Assembly: GCF_030811835.1 (NCBI RefSeq)
Contig: NZ_JAUSRO010000002.1
Span: forward strand, 1-64,000
Direction: 5' to 3'
Origin: Variovorax ginsengisoli
Lineage (GTDB): Bacteria > Pseudomonadota > Gammaproteobacteria > Burkholderiales > Burkholderiaceae_C
Length of the DNA stretch: 64,000 nt
The notes under the pieces are model-generated. The model was not told the origin of the DNA. It saw only the letters and a program-made list of their open reading frames with translations, and did no database searches. This document shows, one piece after another, positions 9,035 to 19,695 of the stretch (position 1 is its first letter; the number at the start of each line of letters is the position of its first letter). The translations under genes were made by a program, and so were the position numbers.

Positions 9035-9867
9035 CGGCTCGCCTCCTCGTGGGCACCGCTCGCTCGCAGCAGGCTGTCCTGCAGCTGCTTGGCATAGCGG
9101 CTGAACTGCGGTGACACCATGAAGTCGGGCGTGCGCGGGTAGGGCTCGTCGATGGCGAACTGCTCCACCACGCGGCCGGGCCGCGCGGCCATCATGATCA
9201 CGCGGCTCGACAGAAAGACGGCCTCGTGGATCGAGTGCGTCACGAAGATCACCGTGAGCCTCTTCTTGCGCCACAGGTCGAGCAGGTCGGCGTCGAGCCG
9301 GTGGCGCGTGATCTCGTCGAGCGCGCCGAAGGGCTCGTCCATCAGCAGCAGGTCGGGCTGCGTGACCAGGCCGCGTGCGATCGACACGCGCATCTGCATG
9401 CCGCCCGACAGCGCGCGCGGCAGGGCGCCGGCGAACTTGTCCAGCCCGACGAGTTCCAGCGCCTCGGCTACGCGCGCGTCGGCAACCTTCCGCGGCACGC
9501 CGGCCAGGTCGAGCGGCAGGCGCACGTTGGTCTGCACGCTGGCCCAGGGCATGAGCGTGGGCGACTGGAACACGAAGGCCATCTTGCGGCCGCTCTCGTC
9601 GATCTGCTGCACCGGCTTGCGCCACACCAGCAGGCGTCCGTCGGTGGGCTCCAGCATGCCGGCCACCATCTTGAGCAGTGTGCTCTTGCCGCAGCCCGAG
9701 GGGCCGAGCAAGGTGATGAACTCGCCCTCGGCGATCTTCAGGTCCACCGGCAGCAGGGCCTGCGTGCCGTTCGGGTAGGTCTTCTCGGCGGACAGGATTT
9801 CCACCGCCGGCGTGGCGTGTGCCAGGTCCGACGGCGGTGCGAGGGTGTCGGGTTCGACGCGGTTCAT
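9031..9867 (-). CDS. ABC transporter ATP-binding protein (SsuB/TauB type)
   Basis: Importer ATPase of 278 aa. The Walker A motif is GPSGCGKST, the Q-loop lies in FVFQSPTLMPW, the signature is LSGGMQMR, Walker B is LLLMDEPFGALD, and the H-loop is in VTHSIHEAV. All motifs are intact. It is coupled by a 4-nt overlap to the permease and lies 82 nt after the substrate-binding protein gene. Confidence 0.93.
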   Translation of the reverse strand: MNRVEPDTLAPPSDLAHATPAVEILSAEKTYPNGTQALLPVDLKIAEGEFITLLGPSGCGKSTLLKMVAGMLEPTDGRLLVWRKPVQQIDESGRKMAFVFQSPTLMPWASVQTNVRLPLDLAGVPRKVADARVAEALELVGLDKFAGALPRALSGGMQMRVSIARGLVTQPDLLLMDEPFGALDEITRHRLDADLLDLWRKKRLTVIFVTHSIHEAVFLSSRVIMMAARPGRVVEQFAIDEPYPRTPDFMVSPQFSRYAKQLQDSLLRASGAHEEASR

Positions 9868-9949
9868 TCAAGAGCCTTTCGAGGGGGCCGTGCCATGTGC
9901 GGCTGGCCCCTGGGTTTCAGGGCGTGGGCAGGGAGCGCTCAGGGCGCGC

Positions 9950-10945
9950 TCAGGGCAGGACCTTGGCGTCCTTGATGAACTCCGTGGTGTAGGTCTTGGC
10001 CAGGTCGACCTTGGCCGGGTCCAGCAGCTTCGCCGTGACCAGGAAGTCGTAGCTCGCCTTGGCCCGTGCGTCGGTGATCACGCCGATGCCCAGCTTGGCC
10101 GCGTCGCCGCCGGTGATCATCCCCATCTCCTTGAGCTTGGCGACGCTGTAGGCCAGCTGGTCGTCGGTCATGTTGGGGTTGTCCTTCTTGATCAGCGCAT
10201 TGGCTGGCGCCGGGTTCGCCAGGTAGCTCTTCCAGCCTTCGGCCGAGGCCTTGACGAAGGCGGCGACCTGCTTGCTGCGGTCCTTCACGGTCTTGTCCAT
10301 GCACGACACCGTGGTCGCATAGGCGGGGAAGCCGTGGTCGCTGAACATCAGCACGTTGGCCTTCACGCCGGCCTTCTGGATGGCGTACGGCTCCGACGTC
10401 AGGTAGCCCTGCTGCGCCGAATTCTTGTCGGCGACGAAGGGCTGGATGTTGAAGGTGTAGGGGCGGGTCTGCTCGTCGGTGAAGCCGAACTTGGCCTTGA
10501 GCCACGGCCAGTAGCCGCGCTGCGCCTGCGCGCCGATCAGCAGCGTCTTGCCCTTGAGTTGCTCGAACTTCGTGACGTCCTCGTGCGCGATCAGCACCTG
10601 CGGGTCCTTCTGGAAGTACGCCGCCACGGTGACAACCGGCACGCCGCCTTCGCGCACCTGCATCATCTGGATGTCGCTCGAACCCATGATGCAGTCGGCC
10701 TGGCCGGCCGCCATCATCTGCGTGATGTTGACCTGCGGGCCGCCCATCTTGATGGTCACGTCCAGGCCGTATTTCTTGTAGATGCCTTCGGCCAGCGCCT
10801 GGTAGAAGCCGCCGTGCTCGGCTTGCGCGTACCAGTTGGTCATGTAGGTGAACTGGTCTTGCGCCTGGGCAGGCGCTGCCGCGGCGAAGGCCAGCGCGGC
10901 GGCGCTGGCGAGGGAGGCGAGACGGAAGACGGAAGGTTGGCGCAT
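9950..10945 (-). CDS. ABC transporter substrate-binding protein (NMT1/THI5/SsuA-like)
   Basis: Periplasmic binding protein of 331 aa. A signal peptide runs from MRQPSVFR through a hydrophobic Ala-rich core, with likely cleavage after APAQA at about residue 28. The mature protein begins with QFTYMTNWYAQAEHGGFYQA, which resembles NMT1/THI5-like proteins that bind pyrimidine, thiamine-precursor or sulfonate ligands, and it includes a GSSDIQMM segment of the ligand pocket. The start at 10945 has GAGAGG 8-13 nt upstream. The frame is open to 11008, but only the internal start gives a signal peptide. The ligand is unknown. Confidence 0.88.
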   Translation of the reverse strand: MRQPSVFRLASLASAAALAFAAAAPAQAQDQFTYMTNWYAQAEHGGFYQALAEGIYKKYGLDVTIKMGGPQVNITQMMAAGQADCIMGSSDIQMMQVREGGVPVVTVAAYFQKDPQVLIAHEDVTKFEQLKGKTLLIGAQAQRGYWPWLKAKFGFTDEQTRPYTFNIQPFVADKNSAQQGYLTSEPYAIQKAGVKANVLMFSDHGFPAYATTVSCMDKTVKDRSKQVAAFVKASAEGWKSYLANPAPANALIKKDNPNMTDDQLAYSVAKLKEMGMITGGDAAKLGIGVITDARAKASYDFLVTAKLLDPAKVDLAKTYTTEFIKDAKVLP

Positions 10946-11018
10946 GGGGTGGACCTCTCGAAGTGCGGGGGTGAAGAAATGCGTGGGGAAGACGAAGGAG
11001 CAATGCAAGGAGCGCGCC

Positions 11019-11900
11019 TCAGGCGGGCTGGCTCTGGGTCGGCAGCCCCTCGGCGGTCTGGATGAAGCCGGTCTCGTGGCCGCGGCCCCAGGTGGGCTCG
11101 TCGCGCACGATCCAGCGCAGGGCGTACAGCTCGGTCAGCGCCTGCACCCAGCTGTCGGACAGCGTGTCGAGGATCTCCAGGCCCTGCGCGCGGGTGGCGC
11201 TGGTCGGGTCGCCGATCACGCCGCTCGGGCCGAAGTCGCGCGCCGTCCAGGCGCAGGCCGGGCGGCCGTCGGGTGACAGCAGCTTGATGGGGAAGGGCGG
11301 TGGGAAGTTGGCAGCGGCGCGCTCCATGTGCACCGTCTCGGGCGCCAGCGCCAGCATCAGCGCCGTCTCCGAATGGCCGGCGTGCATGGCGAGCTTCTTC
11401 TCCTGCTCGCTGACCTGCTGGCTCGCGGCGCTGGGCAGGCGCGACACGCCGTGCGGCACGACCACGAAGTCGCCGTGGCGCAGGCGCAGTTCGCGCGCCG
11501 CCATCTCCAGCACCTGTGGCTGGCCGCCGTGGCCGTTGGCGAAGAGCAGCTTGCGAAAGCCCGAGCGGTAGACGGATTCGCCGATCTCGATGACGGTCGA
11601 GAGCAGCGTGGTGCCGGTCAGTGTCATGGTGCCGGGGAAGTGCAGATGCTCCTCCGACTTGCCGTAGGTGATGGTCGGCAGCGCGAAGGCGCGCACTTCG
11701 GCGGGCAGCTTCTCGAGCGCCTTGCCCATCACGCCGGAACTGATCACGCTGTCGACCGAGCAGGGCAGGTGCGGGCCGTGCTGTTCGATGGCGCCGCAGG
11801 GCAGCACGATGACGGTGTTCTCGCGGTCGGGCAGCGCGTCGATCTCGGTCCAGCTCAGGTAGGGCAGGAAGCGGTGCGGGGGGATGTAGCCGTGGAGCAT
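11019..11900 (-). CDS. Creatininase-family amidohydrolase
   Basis: Predicted metal-dependent amidase of 293 aa related to creatininase and to other members that open cyclic amides or formamides. Metal-binding residues are seen in PCGAIEQHGPHLPCSVDS (Glu, His, Asp, about residues 35-50), in FANGHGGQPQV, and in MHAGHSETALML. It lies in the same operon as a cytosine-deaminase-like enzyme and an importer, pointing to ring opening of a cyclic amide or N-heterocycle (inference). Creatinine itself is possible but not supported by anything specific. Confidence 0.85.
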   Translation of the reverse strand: MLHGYIPPHRFLPYLSWTEIDALPDRENTVIVLPCGAIEQHGPHLPCSVDSVISSGVMGKALEKLPAEVRAFALPTITYGKSEEHLHFPGTMTLTGTTLLSTVIEIGESVYRSGFRKLLFANGHGGQPQVLEMAARELRLRHGDFVVVPHGVSRLPSAASQQVSEQEKKLAMHAGHSETALMLALAPETVHMERAAANFPPPFPIKLLSPDGRPACAWTARDFGPSGVIGDPTSATRAQGLEILDTLSDSWVQALTELYALRWIVRDEPTWGRGHETGFIQTAEGLPTQSQPA

Positions 11901-11924
11901 GGGTGTCCTTGTCGTGTCTGATCG

Positions 11925-13205
11925 CTATCGGGGAAGGAAGGGCGCGGCGTCGCCTTGTGTCACGCGGCCGTCGCGCAGCACCAGGCGCCTCGCGCTGCGC
12001 GAGGGCCAGCCGTGGCGGTCGGCGTCGGTGAAGAGCACCAGGTCGGCCGGCGCGCCGACCAGCGTCGGGCGGGCGGTGGGCGCGCGCTGCAGCCAGTCGC
12101 TGCGGCACAGCGCTTCCGACCAGGTGTCGAAGGGCTCGTCGAGCTGGGCGACGAGCGCGGCCGTGCCCATCGCCTCGATCGGATCGAAGCTGCCGAGCCG
12201 GCAAAAAGGGTCCTGCACGTTGTCGCTCGCGAACAGCAGCGGGATGCCGCGCTCGCGCGCCTCTTTCACCAGCGTGATGCCGCGCAGGCGCGGTGTGCGG
12301 CCGGTGACGGCGTCCTGCAGCAGCAGGTTGGTGGCGGGCAGCGAGACGATGGTGATCGGCGCACGCGCCACCGCGTCGAGCGTGGCCAGCGCCTGCGCCT
12401 CGGGCTGCGCCGCCAGCGCGCAGACGTGGCCGCAGACCACGCGGCCTTCGTAGCCGATCTCGCGCAGCAGGCGGGCGGTGGTCTGCAGGCCTACGGACGC
12501 GGCGTTGAGTTCCTCGTCGACATGCAGGTCGATGTCGAGTTCGCAGGCCTGGGCTGCCACCAGCAGGTTGCGCAGCGCGGCCTCGCTCCAGTTGGTGGAA
12601 TGCACGAAGCCGCCCAGCAACGCGTGCGGGCCCGTCGCCTTCACCTGTTTCGCCAGGCGCAGTGCCTGGTCGGCATCCTCGAACAGCGGCAGTTTGATCA
12701 GGCTGACCTGTTCGAGTCGGACCCTGCCCGCCCATTCCTGCGCCAGCTCGGCCATCACGGGCCAGGCCATCGGCGTCGCGTCGGGTTCCCACCAGTCGAC
12801 GTGCGTGCGCAGGTGCGTGGTGCCGCATTCCCAGGCCCATTGCAGGCCGCGCGCCGCTCGCTCGCGCACGTCGGCGGGCGTCCAGTTCACGCGGTCGTTG
12901 AGCATCGCGTCGATGGCGCCGAGCAGACCGGGCTGCACCTGTTTCATGCGCGGCAGCGTGAAGGCCTTGTCGAGGTGCGTGTGGGCGTCGACGAAGCCGG
13001 GCAGGGCCAGCATGCCGGCGGCGTCCCAGGTCGCAGCCGATCGCGCCGGTGCCTGCTTGGCCGGCTGCACCGCATGCACGCGGCCGGCCTCGATCGCCAG
13101 GCGCGCCAGCGCCGGCACGCCATCGGGCTGCGGCCAGTCCGACGGCAGCAGCCAGCGCGGCAGCCGCAGGTTGTCGATCACGGTTGGCACGGTGGGTGTG
13201 TGCAT
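11925..13205 (-). CDS. Cytosine-deaminase-like amidohydrolase
   Basis: Amidohydrolase-superfamily enzyme of 426 aa. Metal ligands are recognisable: GFVDAHTHLDKAFT (about 70-83), the central His in DLHVDEELN, the His in CGHVCAL, and the Asp in LFASDNVQDPF. The DKAFT and DNVQDPF signatures match the cytosine deaminase / N-isopropylammelide hydrolase branch, which deaminates or hydrolyses N-heterocycles. It starts 8 nt after the stop of the preceding reductase gene. The true substrate is unknown. Confidence 0.87.
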   Translation of the reverse strand: MHTPTVPTVIDNLRLPRWLLPSDWPQPDGVPALARLAIEAGRVHAVQPAKQAPARSAATWDAAGMLALPGFVDAHTHLDKAFTLPRMKQVQPGLLGAIDAMLNDRVNWTPADVRERAARGLQWAWECGTTHLRTHVDWWEPDATPMAWPVMAELAQEWAGRVRLEQVSLIKLPLFEDADQALRLAKQVKATGPHALLGGFVHSTNWSEAALRNLLVAAQACELDIDLHVDEELNAASVGLQTTARLLREIGYEGRVVCGHVCALAAQPEAQALATLDAVARAPITIVSLPATNLLLQDAVTGRTPRLRGITLVKEARERGIPLLFASDNVQDPFCRLGSFDPIEAMGTAALVAQLDEPFDTWSEALCRSDWLQRAPTARPTLVGAPADLVLFTDADRHGWPSRSARRLVLRDGRVTQGDAAPFLPR

Positions 13206-13212
13206 CGGGTGA

Positions 13213-13800
13213 TCAGGCGAATCGCGCCATCGCCTGGCCCACGCGCGCCTTGAAGCGGGTGAGCTGCGGCTCGGTCGCGATGTTCATGTGGTAGTGCGCG
13301 TGGTAGTCGACCCGCGCAGCCTGGCCGGTGAGCCTTTTCATGTAGCGCGTGACGATCTTGCGTGGCGGGTCGCCCATGTACCAAGCGACCCAGCGCGGGC
13401 GGCCGTAGGTCACGACGGCCGAAATGCGCTTGATGTGCGTGAGCATCGGCTTCACGTTGGCCGGGTCGCTGATGTCGAAGGCCACGCCCGGCATGAAGAG
13501 CCGGTCGAAGAAGCCCTTGAGCATGGCCGGCAGCCCGAAGCACCAGGTCGGGAAGCAGAAGACGATGGCCTCGGCCCAGTTCAGCCGGTCGATGTAGGGC
13601 TGCAGCGGAATGCGGTTGCTCGGCACCTCGTGGTAGCCCAGGCGCTCCTCGCGGGAAAGCACCGGATTGAAGCCTTCGGCGTACAGGTCGCAATCGTCCA
13701 CCTCGTGCCCGGCGGCACGCAGGTTGGCCAGCACCTCCTGGTGCAGGGCGGAAGCGAAGCTGGTTTCGACCGGATGGCAGTAGACGACGAGCACGCGCAT
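13213..13800 (-). CDS. NAD(P)H dehydrogenase (quinone)-like flavoprotein
   Basis: Flavodoxin-fold reductase of 195 aa (NQO1/MdaB/KefF superfamily). The N terminus VLVVYCHPVETSFASAL and the FMN/FAD site VFCFPTWCFGLPAMLKGFFD at about 85 are typical. It could reduce a quinone or supply reduced flavin. It is the first enzyme gene of the cluster; its ATG at 13800 is only 6 nt from a perfect inverted repeat and has no ribosome site, so translation may begin on a very short leader. Confidence 0.85.
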   Translation of the reverse strand: MRVLVVYCHPVETSFASALHQEVLANLRAAGHEVDDCDLYAEGFNPVLSREERLGYHEVPSNRIPLQPYIDRLNWAEAIVFCFPTWCFGLPAMLKGFFDRLFMPGVAFDISDPANVKPMLTHIKRISAVVTYGRPRWVAWYMGDPPRKIVTRYMKRLTGQAARVDYHAHYHMNIATEPQLTRFKARVGQAMARFA

Positions 13801-13806
13801 GGTGTT

Positions 13807-13833
13807 TGACCACTTAATCAGAGCAAGTGGTCA
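13807..13833. promoter_or_regulatory. Putative TetR/RutR-type operator upstream of the catabolic operon
   Basis: TGACCACTT (13807-13815) and AAGTGGTCA (13825-13833) form a perfect 9-bp inverted repeat with a 9-nt spacer. The TGACCA/TGGTCA half-sites equal those of the E. coli RutR operator as I remember it, but spaced wider. On the minus strand a weak promoter overlaps it: TTGCAT, 16 nt, TCTGAT. A RutR-like regulator gene lies just upstream, so this is a likely binding site for it (inference). Confidence 0.6.
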
Positions 13834-13927
13834 GATTCATGCAAAGGGCGTGCCAGCGCCCATGCCTCGGCTTGGTGCGTGCGACGGACCGGCAGCGCGT
13901 GCGCGCTGGCCGTGGCGGATCAGCCGC

Positions 13928-15896
<1,969 letters not shown>

Positions 15897-15899
<3 letters not shown>

Positions 15900-15914
15900 T
15901 CGTCCCGGCGATCA
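15897..15914. terminator. Dyad overlapping both stop codons of convergent genes
   Basis: TGATCG (15897-15902) pairs with CGATCA (15909-15914) around a 6-nt loop. The left arm starts with the TGA of ansB and the right arm ends with the TCA, the complemented stop of the PAP2 gene. No T-run is present, so termination activity is uncertain. Confidence 0.3.
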
Positions 15915-16766
15915 GCGGCGGCGGCGGGTGTAGCGGTGCTGGGCGTATTCGATGCTCAGCACGCACACCGTCACCCACGCAAAGCCGGAGACCAGGCCGG
16001 CGGCCACGTCGCTGGCAAAGTGCACCTGCAGGAAGATGCGGCTGAAGGCGATGGTGAGCAGGGCAGCGATGGCCGCCATCACCGCCGGTGCATGCCAGCG
16101 CGGCGGCAGCGTGCGCACGGCAAGGTAGATCAGCATGCCGTAGGTGACCATGGCGCCCGACGTGTGGCCGCTCGGAAAGCTGAAGCTGGTCTCGTGCGCC
16201 AGCCTGAGGTCATGCACCGGCCGCGCGCGCTCGAAGATGTGCTTGAGCATCGGGTTGAGCAACCCGTTGCCGCACAGCGCCAGCACCCAGCCCAGCGCCA
16301 GGCTGCGGTGTGCGTGGCGCCACAGCCATCCCGCCACGCCCAGGCAGATCACCGCCACGGTCTCGACGTCGCCCAGGTGGGTGAGCCAGCTGAAGGCGAC
16401 GCGCACGTTCCACGCCACATGTTGGCCAATCGCATCGGACAGCGCCTGGTCGGCCTGCCCCAGCACGCGGCCGTCGCCCAGATGCTCGGCGATCAGCGCA
16501 AACAGCGCCGCCGAGACGCCGATCAGCGCAAAGCCGGTCACCAGGCCTGCCAGCAGGCGTGGCGGCTGGTCGTTGTCCGCCACCGGTGCACCGGTCTGGC
16601 GTCGCCGCCTGCGATCGGCCATCAGGCAAGCCAGGCCGCCGATCAGCACGCAGGTGATCAGGGTCAGGAGAAACCAGGCCAGCGCGTGTTCGCCCAGCTT
16701 CTGGGCGAAAAGAACGAGTGGGTGGAGCGAAGCGGCCGCAAGGGAGGCGGAGGTGTCGGTCGACAT
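15912..16766 (-). CDS. PAP2-family phosphatase, membrane-bound
   Basis: Membrane phosphatidic-acid-phosphatase-type enzyme of 284 aa with about six hydrophobic segments. The three family motifs are present: KHIFERARP (motif 1), SFPSGHTSGAM (motif 2) and SRIFLQVHFASD (motif 3, with catalytic His and Asp). It would dephosphorylate a lipid phosphate or isoprenyl diphosphate facing the periplasm. It follows the metallophosphoesterase gene by 13 nt and the DAG-kinase-like gene before that, so these three probably act on related lipid phosphates (inference). Confidence 0.88.
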   Translation of the reverse strand: MSTDTSASLAAASLHPLVLFAQKLGEHALAWFLLTLITCVLIGGLACLMADRRRRRQTGAPVADNDQPPRLLAGLVTGFALIGVSAALFALIAEHLGDGRVLGQADQALSDAIGQHVAWNVRVAFSWLTHLGDVETVAVICLGVAGWLWRHAHRSLALGWVLALCGNGLLNPMLKHIFERARPVHDLRLAHETSFSFPSGHTSGAMVTYGMLIYLAVRTLPPRWHAPAVMAAIAALLTIAFSRIFLQVHFASDVAAGLVSGFAWVTVCVLSIEYAQHRYTRRRR

Positions 16767-16779
16767 GGACGCAATGGAG

Positions 16780-17610
16780 TCAGGGCAGGAGCGCCAGTGG
16801 CAGGTGCAGCGATTCGGCGCAGACGAAGGCACCTTCCAGGGCCGAGTGGTCCCAGCGCTCGACCGTGCAGGTGCGCGCCTGGCCGCAGGCAGTCATCTGG
16901 GGGCGCACGATGTTCACCGAGTTCGGCTTGCCTGCGCGCACGCGCGAGGAAACGGCCGTGCCGGCCTGCACGGCCCACAGCGGGCGGATGCACGTCGCCG
17001 GCTCCTCCCGCTCCTCGTGCAGAGGGCGCACGAAAGGCAGGTGGATATGACCGCCAAGGATCAGGTCGGCGCCGGCCTCTGACCAGCGGGCGATGGCGGC
17101 CTGCCGGCCGTGCAACCGATTGGCGTGGTCTTCCGGGCGCGTGACGCTCACGGGTTGATGGGTGACCACCACGCGCAGCTGGCGCGGGGTGGCCGATTGC
17201 AGCTGCGCGGCAACGCGGGCGATCTGTGCCTCGGACACCTCGCCGTCCGAATGCCGGTACCAGCGCGTCGTGTTGACGGTGATCACCAGCCAGTCGGGCG
17301 AAGCGAACACGGGTTCGAGGTCGGTACCGAAGGCCTCGCTGTAACGGGCGTAAGGCGACAGCAGCCGGGCACCGATGTGGAACAGCGGTATGTCGTGGTT
17401 GCCCGGAATGGCGAGCATGGCCGGCGCATTCAGCCGATCGACGAAGGCCCGTGCCGCGGCGAATTGCGCCCGCGTGGCGCGTTGCGTGATGTCGCCCGAA
17501 AGCAGCACCAGATCAGGGGCCACCGAGCGCGACAGCCGCTCCAGTGCGGCGACCACGCCGGGCTGCTCGGTGCCGAAGTGGGCGTCGGAGATCTGCAGCA
17601 GTCCGCTCAT
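16780..17610 (-). CDS. Calcineurin-like metallophosphoesterase
   Basis: Binuclear-metal phosphoesterase of 276 aa with all family motifs: QISDAHFG (D and H), LLSGDITQRA, AIPGNHDIP, VVTHQPV and LILGGHIHLPF. The CpdA/Icc-type layout suggests a phosphodiester substrate, though the adjacent lipid genes could mean a lipid one. Start ATG 17610 overlaps the stop of the DAG-kinase gene (ATGA). No signal peptide is seen, so it is cytoplasmic. Confidence 0.88.
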   Translation of the reverse strand: MSGLLQISDAHFGTEQPGVVAALERLSRSVAPDLVLLSGDITQRATRAQFAAARAFVDRLNAPAMLAIPGNHDIPLFHIGARLLSPYARYSEAFGTDLEPVFASPDWLVITVNTTRWYRHSDGEVSEAQIARVAAQLQSATPRQLRVVVTHQPVSVTRPEDHANRLHGRQAAIARWSEAGADLILGGHIHLPFVRPLHEEREEPATCIRPLWAVQAGTAVSSRVRAGKPNSVNIVRPQMTACGQARTCTVERWDHSALEGAFVCAESLHLPLALLP

Positions 17611-18623
17611 TCCTTGGCCGCTTCCAGCTCGGGCGCGACCTCGGGGCGAATCAGCCACAGCGGCTCGGGCGACACGCGAAACAGCAGGGGCATGTCCATC
17701 CAGCCGATCTCGCCGTCGGTGGCGACCTTGAGCCGGCGCGCCCCGCGGGTGCGCGCCGCCTTCACCGTCATCGACTCGAAAGGAAAGCTCAGCACCTGGT
17801 CGGCCTGGCCCAGCCGGCCCATGGCACCCCGAACCAGCAGGCCGAGCATCGCGAGCGGACCGGTTTCCTTCAGCGCGATGGCGGCGAGCTGGCCGTTCTC
17901 GAGCGCTTCGGCCTCCGCAATGCCGACCTGCTGCATCTGAAGGGCGTTGTTGCCCACGAACAGCGTCGGCGTGCGGATGTCGCGCTCCTGGCCATGCCAG
18001 GCCATGCGCAGGCGCCAGGTCTGGTGGCCGCGCATGACCGTCAGCAGTCCGGCAAAAAAGGCGATGAGGCGGCTGCGGCCATAGCGCGACTTGTAGGTTT
18101 CGCGCTCCTCCAGCAGTTCGGCATACAGCCCCAGGCTGGCATTCACGAGGAACACGCGGTCGTTGACCAGGCCAACCTGCACCGGCCGGGGCTGCTCGGT
18201 CAGCAGGTTCTTCATGGCTTCGGCGGTGTCGCGCGGAATGCCGTGGGTGCGGCTGAAATAGTTGAAGGTCCCTTGAGGCAGCACGCCGAAGGCGCAGCCG
18301 CTGCCCAGTGTGGCCTGCGCCACCGCATTGATGGTGCCGTCGCCGCCGGCCACCACCACCACACCGCCGGCTGCACGTGCGCGCTCGACCGCCTCGCGCG
18401 CCAGCGGCTTGATCCGGTCCGGACCATCGATCAGGAAGATCCGAAAGCGCCGGCCCGCCTGCGTGCAGGCAGCCTCAATGGCCTGGCGGGCCTCGTCGGC
18501 GTTGTCGCGCCCCGAGCCGGCATTGAGCACGATGAAGAGCGGCGCGTCGGGGCCGGCGGGGGGCGGTTGCATCATGGCGGGGAGGCGACGGGGCAGTGGG
18601 GGAGGCGTGGAGGTCGTGAACAT
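17607..18623 (-). CDS. Diacylglycerol kinase-family lipid kinase (YegS/LCB5 type)
   Basis: Lipid kinase of about 338 aa. The N terminus carries IVLNAGSGRDNA, then the ATP-binding GGDGTINAVAQ near 95 and GVLPQGTFNYFSR near 115, followed by the beta-sandwich domain of YegS/DgkB proteins. It would phosphorylate diacylglycerol or a similar lipid at the membrane. ATG 18623 or 18575 (MMQPP) are possible starts. It heads a three-gene operon with a metallophosphoesterase and a PAP2 phosphatase, pairing a kinase with phosphatases. Confidence 0.88.
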   Translation of the reverse strand: MFTTSTPPPLPRRLPAMMQPPPAGPDAPLFIVLNAGSGRDNADEARQAIEAACTQAGRRFRIFLIDGPDRIKPLAREAVERARAAGGVVVVAGGDGTINAVAQATLGSGCAFGVLPQGTFNYFSRTHGIPRDTAEAMKNLLTEQPRPVQVGLVNDRVFLVNASLGLYAELLEERETYKSRYGRSRLIAFFAGLLTVMRGHQTWRLRMAWHGQERDIRTPTLFVGNNALQMQQVGIAEAEALENGQLAAIALKETGPLAMLGLLVRGAMGRLGQADQVLSFPFESMTVKAARTRGARRLKVATDGEIGWMDMPLLFRVSPEPLWLIRPEVAPELEAAKE

Positions 18624-18690
18624 GCGACGGTGTATGTTTATCGGCGCATGGGGAAGTTCCGTCGACCAGCCTACATCCCGGGCGCATGTG

Positions 18691-18716
18691 GGAGAGTTGC
18701 TCTCCGAACGTAAAAT
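18691..18716 (+). promoter_or_regulatory. Dyad next to a possible -10 box upstream of glyQ
   Basis: GGAGAG and CTCTCC (18691-18696 and 18700-18705) are perfect complements around TTG. Five nt later comes TAAAAT (18711-18716), a good -10 sequence 60 nt before glyQ. No matching -35 is visible at the usual spacing. It may be the glyQ promoter with an overlapping dyad. Confidence 0.3.
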
Positions 18717-18776
18717 CGCTGGCTTCGCGGGTCTGGCCCGCGCGACCGTCCAACGCCCGGCCCTGCCGGCAGCCTC

Positions 18777-19691
<915 letters not shown>

Positions 19692-19695
19692 TCCC

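Noticed and set aside
10840..12840. Long same-strand alternate frame across the binding protein, creatininase and amidohydrolase genes
   Set aside because: Arg/Ala/Pro-rich and spans gene boundaries; the three genes in the other frames carry signal peptide and catalytic motifs.
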